A stretch of 64,000 bases of DNA from Cryptomeria japonica (lineage: Eukaryota > Streptophyta > Pinopsida > Cupressales > Cupressaceae). This document shows positions 37,206-49,134 of this stretch, in pieces. The position numbers and the translations under genes were made by a program. The notes under the pieces were generated by a model. It saw nothing but the letters and a program-made list of their open reading frames with translations. It had not been told where the DNA came from and made no database searches. Every line of letters starts with the position of its first letter. The stretch's first letter is position 1. Location of the stretch: positions 187,410,391 through 187,474,390 of the forward strand of contig NC_081406.1 in NCBI RefSeq assembly GCF_030272615.1, given 5' to 3'.

Positions 37206-40200
37206 ATGTCGAACGGCCGGGCCGATAATTATTCTCGGTCATTGCAAAGAAATTCCCAGCAGCAGCAACAGCTAATGTATGCTCAAAGAAATTATCAGCA
37301 ACAGCAGCAACAACAACAACATTTCCTGCAGCAGCAAAACATTAAACATTTGCAGGCTCATGCTGCGCAGTCTGCCATGCGCAGGAATCATCAACAGTTA
37401 GAATCCACAACGCATGTTGCTTCAGAAGAAAATCTGAATGAACCGGAAGAGAAGATTCTTTCAGAAGATGTCGGTTCAAGGTATGTATTGTTTGCTGCAC
37501 TCCCAAGGTCATTGTAATGATTGCCCTTGAATTTCGTTGGAGACAATTCAGATCATTGCTTTGAAATGATATATTTCATTTTAACATTTGAGATTTCTGT
37601 CTTTCATATATGTTTTAATTATCATCTATTTCAAAAATAGCATTGGAGAAAATTCTGTGACGTAACTGTACTGATTTTAATTAGTAACTTGTAAATGTTC
37701 ATGTCCAACCCTCAGTTGTTTTTGCCCCTATCGGCTGCCGTGCCCGATTTTTTATACGATTCTTCGAGCTTTAATTGGTATTGAGCTTTTAATATTGGTT
37801 AAATTAATTTTAATGCGGTCATTTATTTTTTCTAGTTCTGCTTTGCAGCATGCAAGATTGGAAGGCACAGCTGAAAATACCTCAGCCTGATTCGAGGTAC
37901 AGGACAGAGGTATGCATCTTTCTTTTTGGATAATCAATAGTATCTTGTGATATATTACTAAAAAAATAGTTACAGCAAAACTTGTGATTTTGATAGAAAC
38001 GCTGGTTTATCAGTACTTAAAAGAATTACTTGCAAAAGCTGTTTGTATGCTATCTATTATTTTTTTGTTTAACTGAAGAATTTTAGTGGATATATTTATT
38101 GCTAAGCCTATCTAAACTTTATGAACCACCTGTTGCTTTCATTTACGGAAAAAGAAGGAATGCTTTTTAATTTAGCAGCTAGTTCGACATATTTGTTGTG
38201 GAGAGAGACACTAATCAACTAGAAATATGCAATATTTTTTCCAGATTTTTGGGACAGCAATTTTTCCAAACTTTGAGGATGATGGTGGAGCAGTTATTAA
38301 AATAAAATAATACATTAATATTTGAAATTTTATAATACAAGTAACTAAAAGTAAATTAAATTCGATGGACAAGTTTTGACTTACATCATAAACCCACTTA
38401 GGTAGAGGTGAAAATCATTTTTTGCAGTTTTATTTTGCCATGGTGTTCATGAACACCATTGAATGTCATTATTCGAAGTTTCTATTAGTCTGCTTAAAAT
38501 GCAATTGTGAATTTCGTAGCTGCAGCTAAATCAGCCACTGTTTTTTAACCTGATTGGTGCTCTACAGAGACATCATGGAGTTTATGTCATTAACATGTAC
38601 ATGAAAAGTTGAAAACTAAATTATAGCTGACATATTTAAGTTGCAGTAGCAGTGTCAACTGTGATGCTGTTCATCTGAATGATAATGTGCTGGGATTGAT
38701 AGCAATGAAAGTAGATATACACAACCCAAATTAATATTTAAGTTTGAGGAATGAAGACGGGGACAATCCATGCATCTGGTCAGGGGTGAAATGCAATTCA
38801 AGAGCAGGAACAGTAGCAGAGACAATTTTGGAAATTTCTTTTTAAATTATGATTTTGTTGAGGAAAAAATTATTAAACTGTCGAGGACTGCTTCATGTCC
38901 CTAGGGATAACGGGGCATCCCTTTGGCATATCTACAGTGGGAGACGTCTCATTTTTGACTGAAATTTGGGGATGAGGCAGGGACTTTTCGTCTCACCTTA
39001 AACTCCCCCAAACTCCCCCTTTATGGGGACGAGTAAAAACACTGAGGATGCGTCCTCAACAAATATTAGAAATATGTAATAGTTAATTTTGTAAGTCCAT
39101 TTATTATTTATTTTTTCTGGAAATAGACTTTATCATAATGTTTTGATTCTATTTTTATTATGATGCAAACTACTTTAATTCAAGTTGTTGTCTCATCCCA
39201 TCACATAGTTGTTTAAGTACAGTTAGGAATGACTCTATCATATAACTTTGATTTTATTTTTAGTAATTTGCAAACTACCTTATATCAAGTCTTTATCTCA
39301 TCCTATAGCAACGTATGTGCAATTAGGAATGACATGTTATATAAGCTTAAGTGCAAGAATCCTATCTTCACTTGGCTAAGAGTTATAATATTGATACTCA
39401 TAAAATACAGTTATAATATTGATACTCATAAAATACAGTTATAATATTGATACTCATAAAATACTCATTTTTTTATTATTCAAGTCATTTTCAGCATGTA
39501 AAGTTTTTTCTTATCCATGTCTCATCAGTATTATTATTTTCTCTTGTTGAGTCCAAGCTTTTGTTTGTTTTATACAAGGTTTAATGGTTCCCCTCATTTT
39601 TGACCCAGTTAAGCTTGTGACTCCACCTTGGACATTCATTCATTTAATTGAGAAGCCTTTTATACACTATACCTCAGTCTCTCTTTCTGGGGTGTTGAAA
39701 TACCAATCTACATATTGTTTAAAGTTTGAGCTATTAACACTTAAAAACTAGTTTCCTGTAATTTGGGAGAGGACTTTGATCTTATCAGCCAAACAAATGC
39801 AACTTGGTGGCACAGAAACCAATTCTAATGTGTGCTAATATTTACCTGTTCGTTATGTTTAGCTTTTACAATTGTCAAAAATATTTTTGTTCTCAAGGAA
39901 ATTTTTTCTGGGAATCTCGGTTTTCTTCACTGATGTGATGTTATTTTATTCCATTTTTAACAGGATGTTACTGCTACAAAGGGGAATGAGTTTGAGGATT
40001 ATTTTCTCAAGAAAGAGCTTCTTATGGGCATATATGAGAAAGGGTTTGAAAGACCCTCGCCAATTCAGGAAGAAAGCATTCCTATTGTTTTAACGGGTAG
40101 TGATATTCTTGCTCGTGCAAAGAATGGGACAGGCAAAACTGCTGCATTTTGCATTCCTGCAATAGAGAAGATAGATCAAAATAAGAATGCTATTCAAGGT

Positions 40201-43200
40201 ATCATTTGGGTCTAAACTTGATTGTGATTAATTTTATTTTTAAGATCAGTTAGGTTAATCTCTGACTGTAGACTCCATTGGTTTTTTCTGTCTGAAATTA
40301 AATTCACGTATTCTACAGTAAAGAAATATATATCAAAGATTGTTTTTTAGCATATTTTTAAATTAAATATATAATGTTCCTACAGCCCATGTAATGAATT
40401 GCAATGATTCTGGTAGAAAACTGTGTAGTTTTTGTCATCAAATTTTCAGATCACGCTTCCTGATCCATCATCGAGAAGAGGAATATAACTTGGTCATTTT
40501 CTTTATTAGGAAGGTTACCAAAACAGTGTTTTTCCAATTTTCCTTGGATGATAATATGAAGAAAATGCACGGTGATCCAAAAATCCATGAAATGGGTATT
40601 CTTGTGCATTCTTTAATGGATGACATAGCTTTGTCTAGTTATGATCTGGTTACTTTTTGGGTGAAGTTAAAGTCGTTGGTTGAAGGAGCCTCTAATTTTA
40701 TAAAAGACTTTGTTTTGATGAATTTATTAAGATGAGAAAGTGGAGAATGATGATATTCTTGTCACGTTTGATGATGTATATCTTTTTAGTAAAGCACCTG
40801 TCTGTAGCTCTGATATTTGTAGATCCTATAGATGAGGAGAGAACTAACTTGATTGATTAATGCCAACCACCAGGGCTGATTTTCCTCATTTTTGGGGGTA
40901 CGTTGTATTAAAAAATTGAATGGCTATTGGTCCCCCTCCTCCTGTGGTTGCAAATGACATCAAAACCTCAAGAAACATTTGGGGATGTCTCATGTCCCTC
41001 GATCATCCGAGGGATAGCCATCTGTACCCAATGGTAAAGAACATTGAAAAATAAAAAAGTAAATAATCAAGGGGAGGTAAGTTGAGTGCCTTTGATGTGG
41101 ACTATACCAAAACAGTGCGCTAACATGGAAAACATATTAAAAGGAAAAATAAAAGGGGAAGTTAGTGTCTTTGATGCGGATTATACCTTGGTATTGGCAA
41201 GTGGCAACATATCATCCTTCCAGATTATACTTTGACCAGCCTTAAGATTTTGTTGTGATTATTCTTTTCAGGAATGTTTTATTAGCTCATGGCTGATCTG
41301 AGGTTTATTTTCTTGGACACATTTTTACAAGATTGGATATTTTTGACATTTTTGACTCAATTTAGGGAAGAAACAAGTTTAGATAAAATCAGAAAGTGGT
41401 CTGACTAGAGAATCCATATTAGATATGAATGATAAGTTGTGTATAGGATCAGGCCCTGAACTTGAAGGAAATGATAAATTGAATCTGTTAAAGCTATCAG
41501 ATTTCCACAATCCATTCTAATTATCACTTGTTGCTTCTGGATTGCAATAAACAATCAAATCCAGAAGCAATAAGTGATTAAATTGAATCTGATACAGAAA
41601 TAAACAGGTGATGAAGTCAAATTAATATAAAATTACCAATCATTTGGATTGACAATGAAATCTTGTTTATCTGTATGTTGGCCTTGTGAATTCTCTATTC
41701 AGCTCTAGTGTTATGTAATATGTTTATATAATGAATATGGTGAATGCTTTATTATTTGAATAATTGAACTTTACTATATTTCTTAAGTTTTCCTTGTTTT
41801 TAATTGCCATCCCATGCTGTCCCACCAAAAAGGGCTGAAATGCAATATCTTATTTCTCTCTGTCCGCATTTTGTAAACACTGGAAAATAGTTTACACTAG
41901 CTTGGTGATTTCCAAAATCAGATCAACAACATACTCAATTACATCTAGTTCACGAGGGAAGTGGAATGCCAAGGTAACTTAAGCTTCCATGATTGTCTTC
42001 TTAAGAGGAAAGTCAAGGGTTTGTTGTCTCAGTGGGTGTACAGAAATATTATTCATGAAGTTCTTTGTTAGCTTTCATTTTCTCAACACGACCCCAAAGG
42101 GCCCCCATAAGTAAGGGGTTTTTAGAATTTTGATGAAGATCGTGAGCTGAATTATTTAAGAGGTTCTTAAAAATAATTAGTTAATATTTTGGCAAGCAGA
42201 TCTCAATTGGGCGGATCATGAGAAAAGTACAAAAATTGAAAAAGAATTGGGGGGTTTTGCATGCTTTTCTTTGTTACATCAAAGTGATCTGTCACAAATC
42301 ATTTGAATTTTGAAACATCCATTAATGAAATCTATTTTCATCCCCCAGAACAAGTTAAGAATGAAGCTCAGATTGACTAAAGATGAATTGGAATTGAAAT
42401 TTAAAATTGGTGCATATAAGATAGAATGTCCATGTGGGGCCCTGTTATATCATAGAGAAGAGTACACCAATAGCAAATTATCACTTTAATCATGATCCAA
42501 AGTCTCTTTCTAATGATTGAAGTTATGATGATTAATTGAGTATGCAACAAGAGCAAATTAATCATAGATTCAAGCATTTAGAAAGATTGCGGAGGATGTA
42601 GGCTAGATGTAATTGCAATGATCATTCTTGGTAGGGAAGTCTAAAACGTGAATTTTGCTGGAGTCATTTTCTTGTTAAATGTTTGGAAGAACACCATGTC
42701 TTTTTAAAATTCAGAATTTTTATCTTACCTGCATGATCGGAATATAACTGTTTGGCATGGCAAGTTTCTTGTGATCTTTTGCTAAACTGTGATAATCTTT
42801 AAGCTGGGCTTACTATGTCTTGGAAATGGAAGGTGATCAATGAAGTTTAAATAAATTAATTTGTAGAGGATTGATTTATGACTGCATTTTAATAACCTAA
42901 GATATGCAAGTTTTTTTTGTTAATAGTCCCCTCTGACTCGCCTGAGCTAGCTTGGTTTGTGAGTTGTTGCTTATTAGAATCTGGCCTTTCTGTATTTTTT
43001 GTGCAATACAATGAATCTGCTTGGATACATTATTTGGCTTGGAAAATTGTTCTTTTTGTCATTTTGCAGTATATGCTAGTACTTTGCACAATATGGTTGT
43101 TTTGGAGCTGCAGTTATAGAGAATTATATGTTATTTTTGTTCACTGTCTGAATTTAGTTTTTGTGTTGGTAAGTCACTTAGTTTTGGCACTGACATTCTG

Positions 43201-45695
43201 GAGTAAATAATTTTTTTGTGCGTTTGATGCAGTTCTTATGTTAGTTCCAACAAGAGAGCTTGCCCTTCAAACATCACAAGTGTGCAAGGAACTAGCCAAG
43301 CACCTTAATATTCAAGTAATGGCTAGTACTGGAGGAACTAGTTTGAAGGATGATATAATGCGCTTGTATCAGACAGTTCATTTGCTTGTTGGAACACCTG
43401 GTAGAATTCTGGATCTAGCAAATAAGGGTGTATGCATTTTGAGAGATTGTACAATGCTTGTCATGGATGAGGTGAGCTGCTTTACATTTTGTGATTTTTT
43501 GTGGAGCTTTTTGGATCTGGTAGAATTCCAGAGAACTTTTCATCTGAAACTTTCTTGAAATGCTGGAACTATCTAGCCTGTTGCTATTTTTCAATCTTTT
43601 TCATTTTCAGAAGTTCTGATCATCTTTCCGTCCATCTGAAGATAGTAGCTGTATTTCTTCATGTTCGCAGGATATAAATTATCAATAATATAAATGTTCA
43701 GTTATATTATATATTTATAATTTTATATCAATGAAAGATTTAAAGTTGAAACTTGAAAAGTTACAAAGTTTGGAAGTTCAAATTACAAATGTGCCGAGAA
43801 TTGCAATTATAGTCTACAAGTGACAAACATCAAAATGACTAGAAGCTGTTGGAATGAACTGTATTCCCATCCTACAACGTGAACACAACAAATCTGGTTT
43901 CCTTAGGCTCTACATGCCAATGTTTTGCAGTGCTCTGGCTGCATTCAAATGTCTTGCAATCAATGAGGTACAAGCCACTACATGCAAGTTTTTCTGCCCT
44001 TGTAGGCATTAATTTCTACAAGCTTGCATACCTTGGCTATGGCGTCCTTGTATTTAGGAAAGGAATACCATTAGGGAAAAAGAATTTGCCAATGGCGTCA
44101 TCTATTTTGAACCTGGTGCTCTGCTTTACCATTTTCCCATTTGCTGATGCTCCCACTATACCATTTTCCCATTTGAATCCAGGCCTCCACTATAAGATGC
44201 TTAAGCTTTTGATAGATAAATTGGACATTGGGCCCTCCCTGGTTCTGGAAGTCTTTGTTTTATGCATTTCTATACTGATATCTGGAAGAAATAGTTTTAT
44301 TGGTTCTGTAAAGCAGGTCTGTCCTTTTGTATTGGAAACAGGTCCTTAATTTGTCGTTATGTTGAACATTTGGAATATTGTTTTGTGTTGATGTTTTAAA
44401 TATTCAATGGACACGGACTGCTGTACAGTCATATTACCATAATTAATAAAGGATACCTTATTTGTATATCTATTAGAGATTGCATATATTTATAATTTTT
44501 GTGGTTTAAGCCATTTACTTATTGCTTAATTAAGTTGGGCTAAAAATTCTTGTTTGTTTTCAGGCTGACAAACTTCTTTCCCCAGAGTTTCAGCCTTTGG
44601 TGGAGCAGCTTATTAGATTCCTTCCAAAAACACGCCAAATTTTATTATTTTCTGCTACATTTCCTGTCACTGTTAAATCTTTTAAAGACAGATATTTGCG
44701 CAAACCATATGTCATCAACCTTATGGATGAACTTACACTTAAAGGTATAACACAGTATTATGCATTTGTTGAAGAGAGGCAGAAGGTTCATTGTCTCAAC
44801 ACACTCTTCTCCAAGGTTGGTTTCAAACATGTTTTGCTAACTGCCCTTTGATCATATAATAGATGAGTGTTGTGTCAACATTTCAATGACTTTTGTTGTT
44901 TCTTGCAGCTCCAAATCAATCAGTCTATAATCTTTTGCAATTCTGTCAACCGTGTGGAACTTTTAGCAAAGAAAATAACAGAGCTTGGATATTCTTGTTT
45001 CTACATTCATGCAAAGATGTTGCAGTCTCACCGTAATAGAGTTTTCCATGATTTTCGCAATGGTGCCTGTAGAAATCTGGTATCATCAGGTAGTTAATAA
45101 TGAATATTTTTAATCTACTCATTAAGTGCAATCTGTTTAGAATTATTAGTTTATTCTGTTGCTTATGGTTCTTATTGTTCTTTATATCTGGCCATATCAG
45201 ATCTGTTCACAAGAGGGATTGATATTCAAGCGGTTAATGTTGTTATCAACTTTGATTTTCCAAAAAATTCAGAAACTTATTTACACAGGGTAAGTGGTCA
45301 AGTGCATCTGATTGTTGATGCTTAAGTTTTGTAACTAACAAATAGCATTTGGTGATTGCGGAAGAATGATATAATTAGTTTATGATCATCAAAGTTCATT
45401 CATTTTTTCACATGTTCGTGTATTCAGGTTGGGCGATCTGGAAGATTTGGTCATCTAGGACTTGCTGTTAATCTGATCACATTTGAGGACCGTTTTAATC
45501 TGTGAGTTTGATTTTGTGTTCCCAGTGGGTGTTCTTTTTTTAAATTATTTAAGGATACAATTACTTTTTAAGCTGAATTTTGTATCTATCTTTAATGGAT
45601 ATTTCCCAAAGTACAGGTATAGAATTGAGCAGGAGCTTGGCACTGAAATAAAGCCAATCCCACCACAGATAGATCAAACTATTTACTGTAGATAG
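37206..45695 (+). CDS. DEAD-box RNA helicase, DDX6/Dhh1 group (RH6/RH8/RH12-like)
   Basis: Hand-spliced coding exons are 37206-37480, 37849-37909, 39964-40198, 43233-43471, 44564-44815, 44909-45089, 45201-45289, 45428-45501 and 45617-45695. All have GT-AG borders and join to 1,485 bases, 494 residues and a TAG stop. Residues 1-60 are Gln-rich. Then follow the Q motif ([12 protein letters not shown], 140-151), motif I AKNGTGKT (164-171), Ia PTREL (196-200), GG and TPGR (245-248), DEAD (269-272), SAT (300-302), TRGID (418-422) and HRVGRSGR (443-450). All catalytic residues are intact, and length fits the plant family (about 500). The family binds RNA with ATP, represses translation and activates decapping with DCP/LSM factors in cytoplasmic P-bodies. 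Motif V has Ser where plant homologues usually have Cys-Thr (VSSDLFTRG), close to the yeast form. Confidence 0.95.
37910..39963 (+). other. Intron 2 of the helicase gene (2.05 kb)
   Basis: The intron is AT-rich. It contains a triple 28-bp tandem repeat at 39,381-39,464 and, around 38,740-39,050, a noncoding repeat-like stretch with GACGGGGACAATCC, GGGAGACGTCTCATTTTTG and GGGGACGAGTAAAAACACTG. The last string resembles the end of a hAT-like element, but I could not pair it with a matching left end. Confidence 0.6.
39381..39464 (+). repeat. Tandem repeat, 3 x 28 bp
   Basis: Three identical head-to-tail copies of a 28-base unit (AGTTATAATATTGATACTCA plus 8 more bases) lie in intron 2 of the helicase gene. 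Perfect identity means recent expansion. Confidence 0.9.
40199..43232 (+). other. Intron 3 of the helicase gene (3.03 kb)
   Basis: This is the longest intron. It holds dispersed-repeat remnants (for example GGGGATGTCTCATGTCCCTCG near 40,981, similar to the repeat in intron 2) and a small hairpin (41,523-41,579). A frame at 40,394-40,735 ([17 protein letters not shown]..., [19 protein letters not shown]) may be a scrap of a captured gene or repeat. Confidence 0.6.
41523..41579. repeat. Small intronic hairpin
   Basis: ATCACTTGTTGCTTCTGGATTG and CAAATCCAGAAGCAATAAGTGAT form arms of about 22 bases with one or two mismatches around an 11-base loop, in intron 3 of the helicase gene. Confidence 0.6.
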
Positions 45696-46800
45696 GAGGA
45701 TGGAAGCCCAGGTATGTGGCTGTGTGCTATAGAAGTTGCAGAATAATGAGGCTGAAGGTTAGTCTGGAATTACATTGATCTCGAATTCAACTTGGAAGGC
45801 TGCAAAGCAAATTTTATAACATGCAACTTGGCTCCCTTATCTGGTAATTTGTTATTTTAGTTCTATTTTTGATGTTTGTTATGTTCATTCCTATAAGCAA
45901 GTTATCAAGAGTATACGGTAAAAGATCATTCCAAAAATTTATTTTTCTATGTTGTTAGATTTGGAGCCACAAAAACTTTATATTTAGAAACTACATTATA
46001 TTGTCTGCTATTTTGAATGGGTAGAATACTAAATTAATTTGGCCGTAATTTCTTTTTTGTATTGCAGGCTCATCAGAGCTGCGCAGGTGCTCAGTTTTAA
46101 GGATGCGTGTTATAGCTGTAGATCACCTATACTCGCTTCTGCATTGAAATGTCATCTCTTTTATGTACAGTTGTTCTCTGGTCTTTATACGTGGAGAACT
46201 GTTTGTTGCAGTATCGTATAAACACCATTTGGTGACATTCTCTGACTGTTCCAGACAATAGGTTGCTTTCTGCACTATGCTACATTTCATCTGGATGTAA
46301 ACTTTTGCTTGTTAGTGCATAGTAGCCTAAGATTTTTGTTTTGTCTTTAGAGTTTACATTTTAGTATTCGAAAATGTTTTTATAGTAGTGAAACATTTGC
46401 ATCTTCCTAATCCCCTTTTTTTCATATGGGAGATACTTTTTTCTATTAGATAGCACGTTCTGCACATTGTAATCCTTTAGTTTGCTTTATGCATTTGATT
46501 GTTTCTGATAGTCATGGTCAGACATGTCACAATTATATGTTTCTGATTGTCATGGTCAGACATGTCACAGTTATATGTATAAAGTCTTATTCATGGTAAG
46601 GTCTGTTGGCTCAATTTATAAGAGAATTTGCTGTACATGCATAATCAGTCGCAGAAGACTTGATAAAAAAAGAGGATTCTATTGTAGTGCAGTATTGAAA
46701 TGGGAAAATAAATTTGAGTTTTTTTGAGATATATTTCATGGTGACTTCTTAATGATGCCTAACAATTATTTATTGGATGTTTGTAGTTTTTAGTGATTGA
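45696..46800 (+). other. 3' UTR of the helicase gene with a 3' UTR intron
   Basis: Seventeen bases after the stop there is a strong donor (CCCAG/GTATGTGG at 45,713) and a matching acceptor (TATTGCAG/GCTCATC at 46,067/46,068), so the 3' UTR is probably spliced. The remaining UTR runs to perhaps 46,400-46,750; possible poly(A) signals include AATAAA at about 46,707. A 38-bp tandem repeat lies at 46,502-46,577. Confidence 0.55.
46502..46577 (+). repeat. Tandem repeat, 2 x 38 bp
   Basis: Two copies of TTTCTGATAGTCATGGTCAG...TTATATG are adjacent and differ at two positions. They lie in or just past the helicase 3' UTR. Confidence 0.85.
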
Positions 46801-47194
46801 GACTGCCTTTATTCTCTTTTTGCTGCCTTCAGGGTGCTTATAATACTTGTTTGTTTGTGACTTGTTATGAGAAGTGGACGTGCTTTTTTAATAACTTGTT
46901 TTGTTAGAAGTGGACGGCCTTTATGATTGATAAGTTGTTACAAATGCATCAATTTTTCTTGTTGGTCTTTCGCGTTGGATATTTATTTGTTACAAGTGCT
47001 TGAATTTGTCAGTCTTTTTACTCTGCGGAGTCCGATTGATATTTATTTGTGGTTACTTGCATTCTTGCAGTGGTACATGCTTATGCATCATTTATTTCAG
47101 TAAGATAAACAGAATCAAATGTTTGTGTAATAAATGCATGTATGTGTTACTTTTGGCACCAACTTTAAATGGTCATTACATAATTATTATTTTA

Positions 47195-47727
47195 CAAGGT
47201 TGCATAGGTATGGGGGTACTCGAGAATGGTGCTGGTACTGGTACGGCTATTTTGAAATTTTTTCAAAATAGGAGACGTGGGTACTTGGAGATGCCAATTC
47301 CTTTTAAATATAATTTAATAATTATAAAAATTCTGAAAATATGAACAGTGAACATTAAATATAATGACATGGCTGTTGCAACGTTTTAAGAAATCCTCAT
47401 GATCTGCATTTGTTTTGAGCATTGTTTTTTTTTTTTTCGTTTGTACTACATTTTGATTATTTTGTTGCCTGTTTTTTTTATTTTTTCTTTTTGTTTTGTT
47501 GGTTTTTTCTTTGTTATTCTTTCTTTCTGTTCTTCTTCTCTCTTTGTTTGTCCTTTATTAATTTGTAACATTTTAAGGTTTCCTTTTTTTTTGTTTGGCT
47601 TGGAGACGGTGGGAGACGGGTGAATATGTTTCCAACCAAGTTTCCGATCCAGGATGCATGTCCGAGTCTCCAGTACTCGTACCCAGGGTCTGGGTACGAG
47701 TAGGGTACGAGTACCCATGCAACCTTG
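47195..47727. mobile_element. Non-autonomous hAT element (533 bp)
   Basis: The ends are CAAGGTTGCATAGGTA on the left and, as reverse complement of the right end, CAAGGTTGCATGGGTA (15 of 16 identical). Both fit the C-A-R-N-G start of hAT termini. Perfect 8-bp duplications TTATTTTA lie directly outside (47,187-47,194 and 47,728-47,735), as hAT transposases make. Subterminal GGTACTCG/CGAGTACC repeats occur near both ends. The interior is T-rich and has no transposase. It lies about 1.5 kb past the helicase stop codon. Confidence 0.88.
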
Positions 47728-48150
47728 TTATTTTATGTTACTTTATGGAAAATGTTTCATGGCACCACAAGTTAGAGCATGATTGTAAAAAATAAAGTGT
47801 CTCACAGTCATTTTGTGTGTTGATGGCAAATTATTATGCTAGTTGACAAATGAATAGCTGTCGTATGTTTTCTGTAGATGATGTATAACGTCAGACGGCG
47901 TTGGGTGTATGTCTAGCAAGGCAGACTTCATACACTAGTAAATAATGAAGAGTTTTATTTATTGTTACATGTTTTTAGTGGACTTCTCTGTGTTTTGGGT
48001 CTTATTACGCATGCTCAGAAAAATCTAGACAGTTGGAATGATTATTGGAAAAAATGAGTAGTTGGAATAAAGTAGTAAATGCATATTGTGAAAAATGTCG
48101 TGGCTTTATAATTTTTTTATTTTTTATTTTTTTCAAATTGTTGTTACTAA

Positions 48151-48242
48151 CTATTCAAGATATTATTAGTATTTTTAATATAAATTTAATATTATTGTTA
48201 TTAGCTATTCAAGATATTATTAGTATTTTTAATATAAATTTA
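48151..48242 (+). repeat. Direct repeat, 2 x 38 bp, 54-bp period
   Basis: CTATTCAAGATATTATTAGT plus 18 more bases is present twice (48,151-48,188 and 48,205-48,242) without a difference. Confidence 0.85.
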
Positions 48243-48303
48243 TTGTTTAAAAATAACAGGGAATTTTTTTAATAGAGTCAACCCTACAAATATTTTATAA
48301 ATT

Positions 48304-48455
48304 TATAAATAAGTTGAGCAGGGGTTAGTCAAAATAAATGAATCAGTGGTTGAACCTCCTGATTGATTGTGCCCGTAGGCATTGCTATAAATAAGTTGAG
48401 CAGGGGTTAGTCAAAATAAATGAATCAGTGGTTGAACCTCCTGATTGATTGTGCC
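48304..48455 (+). repeat. Perfect direct repeat, 2 x 70 bp with 12-bp spacer
   Basis: Copies at 48,304-48,373 and 48,386-48,455 (TATAAATAAGTTGAGCAGGG...GATTGTGCC) are identical and are separated by CGTAGGCATTGC. They lie close to where the minus-strand gypsy LTR should end, so they may mark that boundary. Confidence 0.85.
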
Positions 48456-49134
48456 ATATAAGTAACGCTTTCAAATGTTTCAACCTTGGGTCTCAGCTAT
48501 TATTCTTATGTTCAGTAATCTGAATCGAAAACATGTTAGACCTCTAAAGGTTTTGAACAGTATTCCTTACAAGTAGTCTTGATACAATTATAACATAAGA
48601 AACTAAAATAAATATACCGTGAAAGACTTCGATACATAACACAAAATACTCGGAAGGTTGTATAAATAGTAAAATCCATGTTGGTTAAAAGTTGTATGAT
48701 AAAGGGTGAGTTACGAAATGTCGTGAATGATTAGTGGAAGAACTAAAGTATGATACAATGGCTTCTTTCAAAACATTCAAAAACAATGCATGTTGCATGG
48801 ATAACTCGTGTGTGTGTCCTCAAAAATGAAGGAATGAGCCTTATTTATGAAAAAAATGGGCAAATGAAGGGTTGGGATTGAGTTGATTGAGGAAGGGTTA
48901 AGATTGCCCAAGGAATTGGATTTTCAACCTATTTTCTCCTCTTCAAGCCAATCACATGTTGACAAGTGTCAACAAAGGAAGGCTTGAGAGGAGAGGGACA
49001 AAGCATTAAATGTGCGAGTAGACATGATGGTTACCATGGGTGGTTAAGCAAAGGTTATGTTATTGGATAAAAGTTTACCATGGGTGGTTAATTAGGGGTT
49101 AGGTTATTGGATAAAACTTTTATCTAAGGGGTAG

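Noticed and set aside
38740-39055. A second hAT-like element in helicase intron 2
   Set aside because: Only a possible right end (AAAACACTG) was found; the left terminus and TSD could not be matched.
40394-40735. 113-codon frame in helicase intron 3 as an alternative exon
   Set aside because: The flanking exons join in frame without it and it has no helicase similarity.
43879-44349. 156-codon frame in helicase intron 4 as a gene
   Set aside because: It falls between the two halves of the DEAD motif; no domain, and splicing from 43,471 to 44,564 is clearly required.
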